A stretch of 64,000 nucleotides of DNA from an uncultured SAR86 cluster bacterium (lineage in GTDB: Bacteria > Pseudomonadota > Gammaproteobacteria > Magnimaribacterales > AG-339-G14): positions 127,054 through 191,053 of the forward strand of contig CACFWO010000002.1 in the NCBI GenBank assembly GCA_902570035.1. Direction: 5' to 3'. This document shows positions 50,515 through 58,706 of this stretch, piece by piece. The stretch's first letter is position 1; the number at the start of each line of letters is the position of its first letter. The notes under the pieces are model-generated. The model was not told where the DNA came from. It saw nothing but the letters and a program-made list of their open reading frames with translations, and ran no database searches. A program made the translations under genes and the position numbers.

Positions 50515-51285
50515 TCAAATATCTAGCTCTTGTATTTTTCTAGCTAAGGTATTTCTCCCCCAGCCTAACAACTTAGCAGCTTCAGATTTATTTCCTCTAG
50601 TGGACTTCAAAGCCACATTAATCATTGTTCTTTCAAAAATTGGGGTAGCTACATTTAATAGATGATCTTCCCCCTTGGATAATTGTTTTTCTGCCCAACT
50701 TTCAAGAATCTCTTCCCAATTAACCTCATCTTTTTGAGCTTGAACAAACAATTGTTTATGCAGATCGCTCTCTTTAAGATCTTGTCCAGGAGAAAGAACA
50801 AACATTAACTTTCCGATAGCATTAAAAAGATCTTGCATTGCCTCTGATCTATCTACCGTTTTTTCCTTATCAGGTGTGATTTCTTCAATTTGTTTATTCG
50901 AAACAGTGACAGATTTTCTTTCACTTATTACTTTATCTATTTTTGATATTGCAGTGTGAATATCAAAAGGTTTTGCTAGGTAATCCCATGCTCCATTATC
51001 AAAGGCTTCTACTGTGGTTTCTAAGTCTGAAAAAGCAGTCATCATTATGATGGGTATATTTGGATAATCATTTTTAAAAGTATCAAGAAGATCCATTCCA
51101 TCTCTACCAGGCATGCGCATATCGGTAAGAACAATATTAGGTGATTCAATATCTAATTGATTCACTACTTCATTTCCATCTTCGAAAGTGGAAACTTCAA
51201 AACCTGCTTCTGATAATCCTTTCTCTAGAACCCATCTTATGGATTCATCATCATCAGCAACCCATATTTTTTTATCCTGCCTCAT
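50515..51285 (-). CDS. NtrC-like response regulator lacking the AAA+ sigma-54 domain
   Basis: A 256-residue protein matching NtrC (about 469 in E. coli) at both ends only. The receiver (1-120) has the acidic pocket at D11-D13, phosphoacceptor Asp55, Thr83 and Lys105. After a linker, AMQDLFNAIGKL (about 149-160) matches the start of the NtrC AAA+ domain, but the text jumps straight to MFVLSPGQDLKESDL, which matches the end of that domain. About 210 residues, including Walker A, GAFTGA and Walker B, are missing. The Fis-type helix-turn-helix ends the protein (NKSEAAKLLGWGRNTLARKI). The frame is intact. It can be phosphorylated and bind DNA in principle, but cannot remodel sigma-54. Confidence 0.9.
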   Translation of the reverse strand: MRQDKKIWVADDDESIRWVLEKGLSEAGFEVSTFEDGNEVVNQLDIESPNIVLTDMRMPGRDGMDLLDTFKNDYPNIPIIMMTAFSDLETTVEAFDNGAWDYLAKPFDIHTAISKIDKVISERKSVTVSNKQIEEITPDKEKTVDRSEAMQDLFNAIGKLMFVLSPGQDLKESDLHKQLFVQAQKDEVNWEEILESWAEKQLSKGEDHLLNVATPIFERTMINVALKSTRGNKSEAAKLLGWGRNTLARKIQELDI

Positions 51286-52385
51286 GCTGATTCAAAATTT
51301 TCTTTCTTAGACACTTCCTTTTGATCTTCATCTTCAATATTCAGCGGTAAATAGATAGAAAATTTTGTACCGGAAGAGGAGCTCTCACACTCTATTGCTC
51401 CTCCATGTTGACTGACTATTCCTTGAGCAATTGAGAGCCCTAAACCAGATTTAATTTCTTTACTGGAAACAAGAGGAAAAAATATTGAGTCAATTATTTC
51501 CTCAGGAATACCGGGACCATTATCAATAAAAGATATCTCACAAGTTGTTTTGTGGAATGTTCTATTGATAAAAGTTCCAAAATGTATTCTGGTTTTAAGA
51601 GAAATTTTATTTTCTCTATCCGTAGTTTTCATGGCATCAACTGAATTATTTGCCAAGTTATAAAGGACCTGAGTTATGAGCGATGAATCAATGTTCAATT
51701 CAGGCAAAGTAGGATCATAATCTTTTGTAATCTGGATTTTATCAGTGGAAATACTTCCTAGATATTCTGGAATAGTTTCAAGAATTGCATGAATGTTTGC
51801 TTCTGTTGGTTGGATCTCAAACTGTCTATCTAAAATTTTTGTAACTAAATCACTTAATCTTTCAGTTTCTTTTAATATGATTCTTGTATAGTCCTTGAGC
51901 TCATCATTTTTTAATTTCGGCTCAAGAAGTTGAGTAGCACCTTTAATGCCACTAAGAGGATTTCTTATTTCATGAGCCAAACCCTTAGAAAAAGTAGCTG
52001 TGACAGTCGAGATAGTTTGTCTTTTCATCCTATTTAACTCTTTTGTTTGATTAGCATCATAAAATTCATAAAGAAGATATTTTTTTGAATCTATCTCAAA
52101 GAAATTAATTTCATAGGTGCAAACTTTCTCAAGACCTCCTTTTAAATAAATTTTTCGTCTGGATTTTTCTAAAGAATCCTTTTCTGCAAGAAGCCTTTTT
52201 AGTTCAAAAATATTGCTAGGGTTTTCTGAAAATATATTTTCAATTCCTTTACCTTCTCTGTTTTTTGAATCAAACAATAAAAAAGCTTCTGCCTCGTTGC
52301 TTGCAAAAACAAAATTTAAGCTTTCGTCAACAACCAAAACTTTGGAAGAAATATTTTCCATAGTTTTTTTAAGCAGTTTCTTCAT
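51282..52385 (-). CDS. glnL: NtrB-like nitrogen sensor histidine kinase
   Basis: A 367-residue cytoplasmic kinase. The N-terminal PAS-like region (about 10-110) has no membrane helix. The H-box GLAHEIRNPLSG places the phosphorylated His at 138. The N-box is NLANNSVDA, the G boxes DNGPGIPEE and SGLGLSIAQGIVSQHGG. This is the NtrB (GlnL) layout. Its stop overlaps the ntrC-like start by 4 bp, so the two are a coupled pair. Likely phosphorylates the truncated NtrC. Confidence 0.92.
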   Translation of the reverse strand: MKKLLKKTMENISSKVLVVDESLNFVFASNEAEAFLLFDSKNREGKGIENIFSENPSNIFELKRLLAEKDSLEKSRRKIYLKGGLEKVCTYEINFFEIDSKKYLLYEFYDANQTKELNRMKRQTISTVTATFSKGLAHEIRNPLSGIKGATQLLEPKLKNDELKDYTRIILKETERLSDLVTKILDRQFEIQPTEANIHAILETIPEYLGSISTDKIQITKDYDPTLPELNIDSSLITQVLYNLANNSVDAMKTTDRENKISLKTRIHFGTFINRTFHKTTCEISFIDNGPGIPEEIIDSIFFPLVSSKEIKSGLGLSIAQGIVSQHGGAIECESSSSGTKFSIYLPLNIEDEDQKEVSKKENFESA

Positions 52386-52432
52386 ATATTTAATTCCTAT
52401 TTAAAACTTTGAAATTAATCTCAGACAAATAC

Positions 52433-52463
52433 CTTTTGATCGGCTTTTGATCGGCTTTTAATC
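52433..52463. repeat. Tandem 11-bp repeat upstream of ntrB
   Basis: CTTTTGATCGG occurs twice in tandem (52433-52443 and 52444-52454), followed by a partial third copy CTTTTAATC. The 11-bp period is one helical turn. It lies between the glnA stop and the ntrB start, 48-78 bp before the ntrB ATG. Confidence 0.6.
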
Positions 52464-52498
52464 TTTGATTAACTTCAAAGTTACTGTCACTTCCTCTG

Positions 52499-52514
52499 CG
52501 AAGTAATTACTTCG
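52499..52514. repeat. 16-bp perfect palindrome over the glnA stop codon
   Basis: CGAAGTAATTACTTCG is a perfect inverted repeat covering the glnA stop codon (TAA at 52509-52507 on the minus strand). It could form a 6-bp stem with an AATT loop in the glnA-ntrB mRNA. No U-run follows, so it is unlikely to be a rho-independent terminator; it might mark partial attenuation or mRNA stability between glnA and ntrB. Confidence 0.45.
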
Positions 52515-53487
52515 TTAGAGTGCCGACAATATGAGCAAGTATTTTGTATGGATCAGCATTTGAAGCAGGTCTTCTATCTTCAAGATAACCATTCCAATCG
52601 TGCTCAACAGTGTAAACAGGTATACGAATACTTGCCCCTCTATCGCTTACACCATAAGAGAATTTTTCAATGCTTTGTGTTTCGTGAAGACCAGTAAGCC
52701 TCATATCGTTATCAGAACCATAAGATGCAATTCCTTCTTCATGTACTTCACCAAGTTTTTCGCAATAAGATGTGAAAAGCTCTTCAGAACCATTTGTACG
52801 CATCTCTTCATTCGAAAAATTAGAGTGCATTCCGGATCCATTCCAGTCTCCTGTTTTTGGCTTTGGATGGATATTCACTCCAACGCCAAATTCCTCAGCA
52901 ACCTTAAAAAGCAGGTACCGACTCATCCATAAATCATCAGCTGCTTTTATTCCTTTACCGAAACATTGATATTCCCATTGACCCAAAGCTACCTCTGCAT
53001 TTGTTCCTGTTAGGGTAATACCAATATCTAGACAAGCTTGTAAATGTGCATCTGATATTTCTCTTCCAACCACATTGCCAGCTCCCACACCACAATAATA
53101 TTCACCTTGTTCTCGTGGAGTTCCATCTTCCCATCCTAAAGGTTCACCAGTAGTAGGATCTGTGAAGAAAAACTCTTGCTCAAAACCAAACCACCATTCA
53201 TCTGTAACAACTTCCTCAGCAGCAGCTCTGAAGTTAGAAGGATGTGTCGTATGATTTGCAGCATGAACTTGAGTTAGCACAAAATCATGACCGTTAGGAT
53301 TTGAATAAGTTTGAACAGGAAGTAGAAGACAGTCTGAGCTCCCACCTTCTGCTTGTAGTGTTGAAGAACCATCAAATGACCAATCTGGTGGTGTGTCTTC
53401 ATCAGTAGCTTTTACTTTACTTCGCATGTTGGCTTCAGGTTTGTAACCATCTAACCAAATGTATTCATATGTTTTATAATCTGACAT
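52507..53487 (-). CDS. glnA: Type II glutamine synthetase (eukaryote-like)
   Basis: Makes glutamine from glutamate, ammonia and ATP. The 326-residue enzyme belongs to the GSII group (eukaryotes, rhizobial GlnII, some bacteria), not the roughly 470-residue GSI found at this locus in most gammaproteobacteria. Motifs: SFDGSSTLQAEGGSSD near the start, NGSGMHSNFS in the centre, and GLHETQSIEKFSYGVSDRGASIRIP in the C-terminal half. GSII enzymes lack the GSI adenylylation site. It lies upstream of ntrB and ntrC on the same strand; AAGGAG precedes its ATG. Confidence 0.93.
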   Translation of the reverse strand: MSDYKTYEYIWLDGYKPEANMRSKVKATDEDTPPDWSFDGSSTLQAEGGSSDCLLLPVQTYSNPNGHDFVLTQVHAANHTTHPSNFRAAAEEVVTDEWWFGFEQEFFFTDPTTGEPLGWEDGTPREQGEYYCGVGAGNVVGREISDAHLQACLDIGITLTGTNAEVALGQWEYQCFGKGIKAADDLWMSRYLLFKVAEEFGVGVNIHPKPKTGDWNGSGMHSNFSNEEMRTNGSEELFTSYCEKLGEVHEEGIASYGSDNDMRLTGLHETQSIEKFSYGVSDRGASIRIPVYTVEHDWNGYLEDRRPASNADPYKILAHIVGTLTK

Positions 53488-53514
53488 TTTTTAACTCCTT
53501 AAATGTTTAACTGA

Positions 53515-53572
53515 GCTAAATTAGCAGAATCAGTGATTATTAATAGTGCAATAATGTGCTAAATTAGTACAT
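53515..53572 (-). promoter_or_regulatory. glnA: glnA upstream region with two related dyads
   Basis: Two copies of one dyad lie upstream of glnA. Copy 1 is GCTAAATTAGC (53515-53525), with perfect 5-bp arms. Copy 2 is ATGTGCTAAATTAGTACAT (53554-53572), with 9-bp arms and one mismatch. Their shared cores are 43 bp apart, about four helical turns. Copy 1 overlaps an extended -10-like TGCTAATTT on the minus strand (53526-53518). No exact sigma-54 promoter is present. Likely regulator-binding sites, by inference. Confidence 0.5.
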
Positions 53573-53585
53573 ATTTTGCCCTATT

Positions 53586-54146
53586 TCAAAGCAAAAAGTC
53601 AAAAATTTGCTCTATTTTATCTTCAAAATTCTCGAATTGATGATTTCCCTTTTTAGAAAAATAAATTTTGCTTTCTTTAAATTTTTTTAAGGAAAGTCTT
53701 TGATCAAGAACTTCGTCACCCTCCTGTGCAAGAAGAAAATGATTCTTAGGTGATGTAAGCATGTGTGTAGAATATTTTTTTAAATTTTCATAATCATTCA
53801 TAGAGAATGTATCCTTTTTCCCGTTATTAAAGTTTTCATAACTGCCAACGATATTAAGCATGCTGGGTAAATGATCATCCACTACTGGGTTTATATGAAC
53901 TCCTTTCAAATTATATTTATTAGCAAAATAACAAGAATAAAATCCTCCCATTGAACTGCCAATAAAAGCAATAATTTCTTTTTCAGATATCAACATTTCA
54001 ATGAGGTTAACAACTTTAGCTGTTGATAAAGGCAAGTCTGGAATTAAAATTTTATCGCCAATACCTTTGTTGTTAAGATATTTTTTACAAAGCTGAGCTT
54101 TTGAAGAAGAACTAGAGCTATTGAAACCGTGCAGGTAAATTATCAC
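53586..54146 (-). CDS. yqiA: YqiA family esterase
   Basis: A 186-residue alpha/beta hydrolase. The YLHGFNSSSSSSKAQ start (residues 4-18), the nucleophile elbow GSSMGGFYS (near 63) and the late GNHQFE histidine define the YqiA family, which hydrolyses short acyl esters. Its start lies 29 bp inside yqiB, as often seen for yqiB-yqiA. The E. coli order also includes cpdA, nudF and parE, absent here. Confidence 0.9.
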   Translation of the reverse strand: MIIYLHGFNSSSSSSKAQLCKKYLNNKGIGDKILIPDLPLSTAKVVNLIEMLISEKEIIAFIGSSMGGFYSCYFANKYNLKGVHINPVVDDHLPSMLNIVGSYENFNNGKKDTFSMNDYENLKKYSTHMLTSPKNHFLLAQEGDEVLDQRLSLKKFKESKIYFSKKGNHQFENFEDKIEQIFDFLL

Positions 54147-54561
54147 TTTCAGCCAATCCTTCTTTTGAGCAAAACACTAGAAATTCATTAAGAAATTTAT
54201 TCCATTGAGTTCTTTCATCTCTCTGAAATCCGAATTTCTTAATTGTTGGAATAATATCAATTAGATTATTATGAAAACTCTGAAGCGAGATAACCTCTGC
54301 CATCTTTGCTTCTAAATAAACCCTTACTTTAAAGATTGTATTTTCTTCGACTGGATTGATATTGATATTCAATTCAATATCAAAAGTGTAGTTTGATAAT
54401 TTAGTTGAACTAATTGAGACCTTTTTATTTTCATCTTTAATGGGAATCTCAAAAACCTTCTTTTTATTTTCATCAAAATCAACTACTAGAGAATTTAAAA
54501 GAAAAAAGTTTCTTTCAAATAAAGAATGCAGGTTTTTCAGCTTGAGATATTCTTCCATCAA
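54118..54561 (-). CDS. yqiB: YqiB / DUF1249 family protein
   Basis: A 147-residue protein of the DUF1249 family: LHSLFERNFFLLNSL near the N-terminus, then beta-rich sequence with VRVYLEAKMAEVISLQ, and QRDERTQWNKFLNEFLVFCSKEG near the end. Function unknown. It overlaps yqiA by 29 bp. It starts about 30 bp after the DNA glycosylase gene on the same strand. Confidence 0.88.
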   Translation of the reverse strand: MMEEYLKLKNLHSLFERNFFLLNSLVVDFDENKKKVFEIPIKDENKKVSISSTKLSNYTFDIELNININPVEENTIFKVRVYLEAKMAEVISLQSFHNNLIDIIPTIKKFGFQRDERTQWNKFLNEFLVFCSKEGLAESDNLPARFQ

Positions 54562-54593
54562 ATCAGTCTATAAAATAGATTCTAAAATTCAAC

Positions 54594-55187
54594 TCAATCA
54601 TAAGAATTCCATAACATATTTGCCACAAGAGTTCGATACGGTTTCCACTTAATAGAAATTTCTTCAAGCTCCATTTCTGAAGGACGATTAGAAAGTTTTT
54701 TTAATTTTTGTACGCTAATTTGCAGACCAAGGTCTCCTACGGGCCAGATATCTTCTCTCTTAAGAGATGCCAGCATGTAGCAATCTGCTGTCCACTTACC
54801 TATACCCTTGATTTTACAAAGTTCCTTTCTGAGGTCTTCATCATTCATCCTATGCAAGGTTGTAAAGTCTAAATCTCTTGTAATGCATGCATTAGCAAGT
54901 CCAGTGCAATAATCAATTTTTTGTCTGCTTAACCCAGTTATTTGCAGATCTTTCTTTGAAACTTTTAAAAAGTTTTTTGCCTCAAATGGCGAAACTATTT
55001 TCGCTAATCTATCGAAGATGGCTTTTGCTGAAGCCACAGACAATTGCTGTTCACATATCAATCTTACTAATCCTTCAAATCCTTTTTCCCTTTTGAAAGG
55101 AACTATTTTAGGAACAGATTTGATTAATTCTTTAAGGTCCTCATCAGATTTTAAGAGATAAGAAAGTTGCTCCTTTTGAGAAGTCAT
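54594..55187 (-). CDS. HhH-GPD DNA glycosylase (AlkA-like 3-methyladenine type)
   Basis: A 197-residue glycosylase without the extra N-terminal domain of E. coli AlkA. The helix-hairpin-helix is CKIKGIGKWTADCYML (near 136-151), followed by the catalytic Asp in WPVGDLGLQ. There are no iron-sulfur cysteines. Likely removes alkylated bases (3-methyladenine, 7-methylguanine). It overlaps the GNAT-like gene upstream by 4 bp. Confidence 0.87.
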   Translation of the reverse strand: MTSQKEQLSYLLKSDEDLKELIKSVPKIVPFKREKGFEGLVRLICEQQLSVASAKAIFDRLAKIVSPFEAKNFLKVSKKDLQITGLSRQKIDYCTGLANACITRDLDFTTLHRMNDEDLRKELCKIKGIGKWTADCYMLASLKREDIWPVGDLGLQISVQKLKKLSNRPSEMELEEISIKWKPYRTLVANMLWNSYD

Positions 55188-56344
55188 ATGTTCTTAAATG
55201 GTAATAGGGTGGTGGCATCTTGATGATAATCTTTAATATATTTGTCTTCTCTGAGGAGAAAATCACTTATAGCTATGCTGAAATCATGGTTTTCTATCCA
55301 GTGAGAAGAAAATGTAAAAGTAGGCTCAAATCCTCTTTTAATTTTGTGTTCGCCTTGTACGCCAGGATCAAATCTCTTGATGTTTTTTTCAATACAAAAA
55401 TCTATACCTTGGTAATAACAACACTCAAAATGCAAAGCATCATAATCATTAGATGCTCCCCAATATCTTCCGTATAAATTATTTTGATCATAAAAGAAGA
55501 AAGAGCCAGCAACCGCTTGACCATTTTTATATGCCAGTATGATTAATATGTTGTCAGCAATGGTTTGTGTTATCTCTTCAAAGAAATCTTTATTCAAGTA
55601 ACCAGAATGGCCGCTTCTCCTCAGATGAGTGTCTACATAAAAGGAATAGAAATCATCAACAACATCTAAAGATATTTGATTCCCTGTAAACCGCTTTATC
55701 TCAAGATCTTGTTCAGCAATTTTTCTTCTTTCTTTTTTTAAGTTTTTTCTATTTCGAGAGGAGAAAAACTCTAAAAAGTGATCAAAACTTTCATAATTAT
55801 TATTTTTCCACATGAACTGAACATTCTTTCTAGTACTGAGCCCAAGAGATTCAAAAAGATCTTTTTCATCTTCTTCTGGAAAAAGAATGTGCCAAGAAGA
55901 TATCTCGTTTTCCTTAGATACTTTCTGTATGGCTTTAAATATTTGTTCAGCAGTATTTTTTTTATCATTCGATGTAGAAAATAGAATTCTTGGACCAGTT
56001 GCAGGCGTGAATGGAATCGATGAAACAAACTTTGGATAATAATATTTCTTATGTTGGTAATATGCATTTGCCCAGCTGTAATCAAAGACAAATTCGCCTT
56101 GTGAATTATTTTTTAAGTAAAGAGGCATTGCTCCAATTAAAGATTCTTCCTTCCACAAGGTGACATGGAATGGCTGCCACCCAGTTCTTTCTGAAACGCA
56201 TCCGGATTCTTCTAAAGCATTTAAAAAATCAAAGGAAAGAAAGGGATAACTTTCATGATTTAGTGAATCCCAAGAATTTTTTTCTACATCTTTAATTTGT
56301 GAAAGAAACTTTACATGCATATTAGAAACCAAAAAGAATTCCAA
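55184..56344 (-). CDS. FemAB/GNAT-like acyltransferase family protein (PF04339 type)
   Basis: A 386-residue protein with a tandem GNAT-like fold. The start region VSNMHVKFLSQIKDVEKNSWDSL and the central FMWKNNNYESFDHFLEFFSSRNRKNLKKERRKI stretch match the DUF482/FemAB_like family (PF04339). VAGSFFFYDQNNLYGRYWGA and FDPGVQGEHKIKRGFEPTFTFSSHWI are typical of its C-terminal half. Substrate unknown; the family is broadly distributed and possibly peptidoglycan- or lipid-related. It overlaps ubiA by 23 bp. Confidence 0.78.
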   Translation of the reverse strand: MEFFLVSNMHVKFLSQIKDVEKNSWDSLNHESYPFLSFDFLNALEESGCVSERTGWQPFHVTLWKEESLIGAMPLYLKNNSQGEFVFDYSWANAYYQHKKYYYPKFVSSIPFTPATGPRILFSTSNDKKNTAEQIFKAIQKVSKENEISSWHILFPEEDEKDLFESLGLSTRKNVQFMWKNNNYESFDHFLEFFSSRNRKNLKKERRKIAEQDLEIKRFTGNQISLDVVDDFYSFYVDTHLRRSGHSGYLNKDFFEEITQTIADNILIILAYKNGQAVAGSFFFYDQNNLYGRYWGASNDYDALHFECCYYQGIDFCIEKNIKRFDPGVQGEHKIKRGFEPTFTFSSHWIENHDFSIAISDFLLREDKYIKDYHQDATTLLPFKNI

Positions 56345-57194
56345 AAAATAGAAAAACTCCTATCCAGTTATTACCTTTAAAAATTGAAAGGTAAATTTGT
56401 CTCAACCCTAAGTTGATTTGAAAGTTTTGGAAAAAAACAATTCCAAAACATAAAGATAAAAAGAAGAAAAAAGAAAGATCTAAATTGAGCGAAAGACCTA
56501 CAAAAAAGTAGATAAATAAATGAGCCAACCCTAAAAGAAATACCCATTTCTCTTTTCTTCTACCAAAATATCTTGCTGAGTTACCTATATCTAATTTTTC
56601 ATCGTCAGCAGCATCTATCATCCCATAGACAGTATCGTAAGCAACAACCCAAAGAAAATTAGCTAAAAATATAACCCAAGTGATTAATGAAAGATTATCT
56701 TGTGAAGCGAATGCAATCGGTATACCAAAAGAGAACGCCAATCCTAATATCGTTTGTGGAATTGCTAAAAATCTCTTTGCTAGAGGATAAAGAAGAATTA
56801 ATAGGGCTGCACCCAGTCCCATGTATATGCTTAATTCATTTAATTGGAAAAGAATCCATATGGAAGGAATGCTCAGAAAACTAAATAAAATCAATGCTTC
56901 AATAGAAGATACTTTTCCGGATGCAATTGGTCTTTGGCTTGTTCGGAGTACTTTTGAATCGATGTCTTTATCTAAAAAATCGTTGATTACACATCCCATA
57001 GATCTAGCAAAAAAAGCACCCAGACAAAATAACCATATAGTCTTCATATCTACAGAAGCTTCTGACGCTAACAAAAGAGCACAAAGAGTGGGCCAAAGGA
57101 GTAAAAGAGTTCCAATAGGCTTATCCAACCTCATTAGGTAAGCGTAATTTCTAACTCTTTCCATCATGGTGTTATATAATTCTTCCTCATCCAA
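56322..57194 (-). CDS. ubiA: 4-hydroxybenzoate polyprenyltransferase
   Basis: Adds the polyprenyl tail to 4-hydroxybenzoate in ubiquinone synthesis. The 290-residue membrane protein has about nine helices, the first Asp-rich motif NDFLDKDID and the second DAADDEKLDIGNSARYFG. Both hold the Mg-diphosphate aspartates of UbiA. The MRLDKPIGTLLLLWP start region is typical. ubiC is not beside it. The start is divergent from the rubredoxin gene, 23 bp apart. Confidence 0.94.
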   Translation of the reverse strand: MDEEELYNTMMERVRNYAYLMRLDKPIGTLLLLWPTLCALLLASEASVDMKTIWLFCLGAFFARSMGCVINDFLDKDIDSKVLRTSQRPIASGKVSSIEALILFSFLSIPSIWILFQLNELSIYMGLGAALLILLYPLAKRFLAIPQTILGLAFSFGIPIAFASQDNLSLITWVIFLANFLWVVAYDTVYGMIDAADDEKLDIGNSARYFGRRKEKWVFLLGLAHLFIYFFVGLSLNLDLSFFFFLSLCFGIVFFQNFQINLGLRQIYLSIFKGNNWIGVFLFFGILFGF

Positions 57195-57217
57195 TCTAGC
57201 ATAAAACTTTATTATTT

Positions 57218-57412
57218 ATGGAAGAATACAAGAAATGGGAATGCATAGTTTGCGGCCTAATTTATGACGAGGCAGAAGGGTGGCCTGATGATGGAATACC
57301 GCCTGGAACCAAATGGGAGGATGTTCCAGTTGATTGGGTCTGCCCGGATTGCGGTGTAGGCAAAGAAGATTTCGATATGGTACCTTTTGAAGGGGCTGGA
57401 AAAAGTTATTAA
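57218..57412 (+). CDS. Rubredoxin
   Basis: A 64-residue small electron carrier. The two iron-binding knuckles are C-x2-C in [11 protein letters not shown] (residues about 9-12) and C-x2-C in [13 protein letters not shown] (about 44-47). It has the usual [10 protein letters not shown] linker. Partner enzymes are not in the window. Its stop and the symporter start share one base. Its start is divergent from ubiA. Confidence 0.93.
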   Translation: MEEYKKWECIVCGLIYDEAEGWPDDGIPPGTKWEDVPVDWVCPDCGVGKEDFDMVPFEGAGKSY

Positions 57413-58638
57413 TGTCCTATACAACAAAAATCTTAATATCCATGCTTTTGGGTATTGGATTAGGATCGTTAATCAATTTATTTTTACTTGAACTATCGCT
57501 AATTAATCTTGCATTAAATTTATTTGATGCTGTTGGCGAGATTTTTATTTCATCTCTTAAGTTGATGGTAGTTCCTCTTGTATTTTTTTCTTTAGTATCA
57601 GGGGTTGCTCAAATTGAAAATTCAAAAGAACTAGGTTCAATTAGTTTTAAAGCTATTACCTTTTATCTAATAACAACCGCATTGGCTATCTCAACGGCAT
57701 TATTTTTCGCTAATTTTTTTAATCCTGGAGATGGGGTAGGCCTAGAAACTTCATCAACTTATTCAGCACCTGAAGCTCCATCTTTAAAGGAAGTCTTAAT
57801 AAATATTATTCCCACTAATCCAATTCAAGCTATGGCAGATGGAGAAATGTTACAAATCATAGTCTTTTCGATACTAGTAGGATTTGCAATTAAAGGGATG
57901 GGGACCTATTCAGTAGGGGTTTCAAACTTTTTCAAATCAGGAAATGACTTAATGCTGCGTTTGGTAGAAATCATAATTATGTTTGCGCCTTTAGGAATTT
58001 TTTGTCTTTTGGCTTCTATATTTTCCGAAATAGGTTTTTTTATAATCTATGATTTAGCAGGTTATTTCTTTCTTCTCTCGTTTGTATTGATATTTCATGC
58101 TTTGATTACTTACGGGTCAATACTTTCATTTTTTAGACTAAATCCATTCATTTTCTTTAGGAAACTCAGAGAGGTTTTGTTATTTGCATTCAGTACATCG
58201 TCTAGCAGCGCAACAATGCCGTTAACTTTAAAAACAGTTCAAGAAAAATTTGGTGTTGATAAGTCAGTCGCATCATTTTGTATTCCTCTTGGAGCAACTA
58301 TAAACATGGATGGAACAGCAATTATGCAAGGCATTGCAACAGTTTTTATTGCTCAAGCTTATGGTGTTGATTTACAAATCACAGATTATTTAATGGTTAT
58401 TTTGACAGCTACTCTAGCCTCTATTGGAACAGCGGGTGTTCCGGGTGTAGGTCTCATAATGCTGGCAATGGTTTTACAACAAGTTGGTCTCCCTGTGGAG
58501 GGAATCGCTTTGATCATAGGCGTGGATAGACTTTTAGATATGATCAGAACAGCAGTAAATGTATCTGGAGACTCAATGATTGCTTGTATTATTTCTTCAA
58601 CTCAAGGCACCTTGAATAAATCAAAATTCTTTGATTGA
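57412..58638 (+). CDS. Dicarboxylate/amino acid:cation symporter (DAACS)
   Basis: A 408-residue membrane protein of the GltP/DctA (SLC1) family. Hallmarks are the serine-rich hairpin FSTSSSSATMPLTL (near residue 263), NMDGTAIMQGIATVFIAQ (near 302), and the second hairpin TATLASIGTAGVPGVG followed by DRLLDMIRTAVNVSGD. Likely Na+- or H+-coupled uptake of C4-dicarboxylates or acidic amino acids. It overlaps the rubredoxin gene by 1 bp; the pairing looks coincidental. Confidence 0.93.
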   Translation: MSYTTKILISMLLGIGLGSLINLFLLELSLINLALNLFDAVGEIFISSLKLMVVPLVFFSLVSGVAQIENSKELGSISFKAITFYLITTALAISTALFFANFFNPGDGVGLETSSTYSAPEAPSLKEVLINIIPTNPIQAMADGEMLQIIVFSILVGFAIKGMGTYSVGVSNFFKSGNDLMLRLVEIIIMFAPLGIFCLLASIFSEIGFFIIYDLAGYFFLLSFVLIFHALITYGSILSFFRLNPFIFFRKLREVLLFAFSTSSSSATMPLTLKTVQEKFGVDKSVASFCIPLGATINMDGTAIMQGIATVFIAQAYGVDLQITDYLMVILTATLASIGTAGVPGVGLIMLAMVLQQVGLPVEGIALIIGVDRLLDMIRTAVNVSGDSMIACIISSTQGTLNKSKFFD

Positions 58639-58706
58639 GTTGTTTTTAAACTCATATAATAAAAGACAATTTTCTGATAAATTAGCGCGATCTTTAGGAG
58701 AACTTT

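Noticed and set aside
53548-53561. A sigma-54-like element (TAGCAC then TTGC) upstream of glnA on the minus strand
   Set aside because: The spacing is 4 rather than 5 bases and the first GG is lost. Sigma-54 promoters are strict in both, and the local NtrC lacks the sigma-54 domain.
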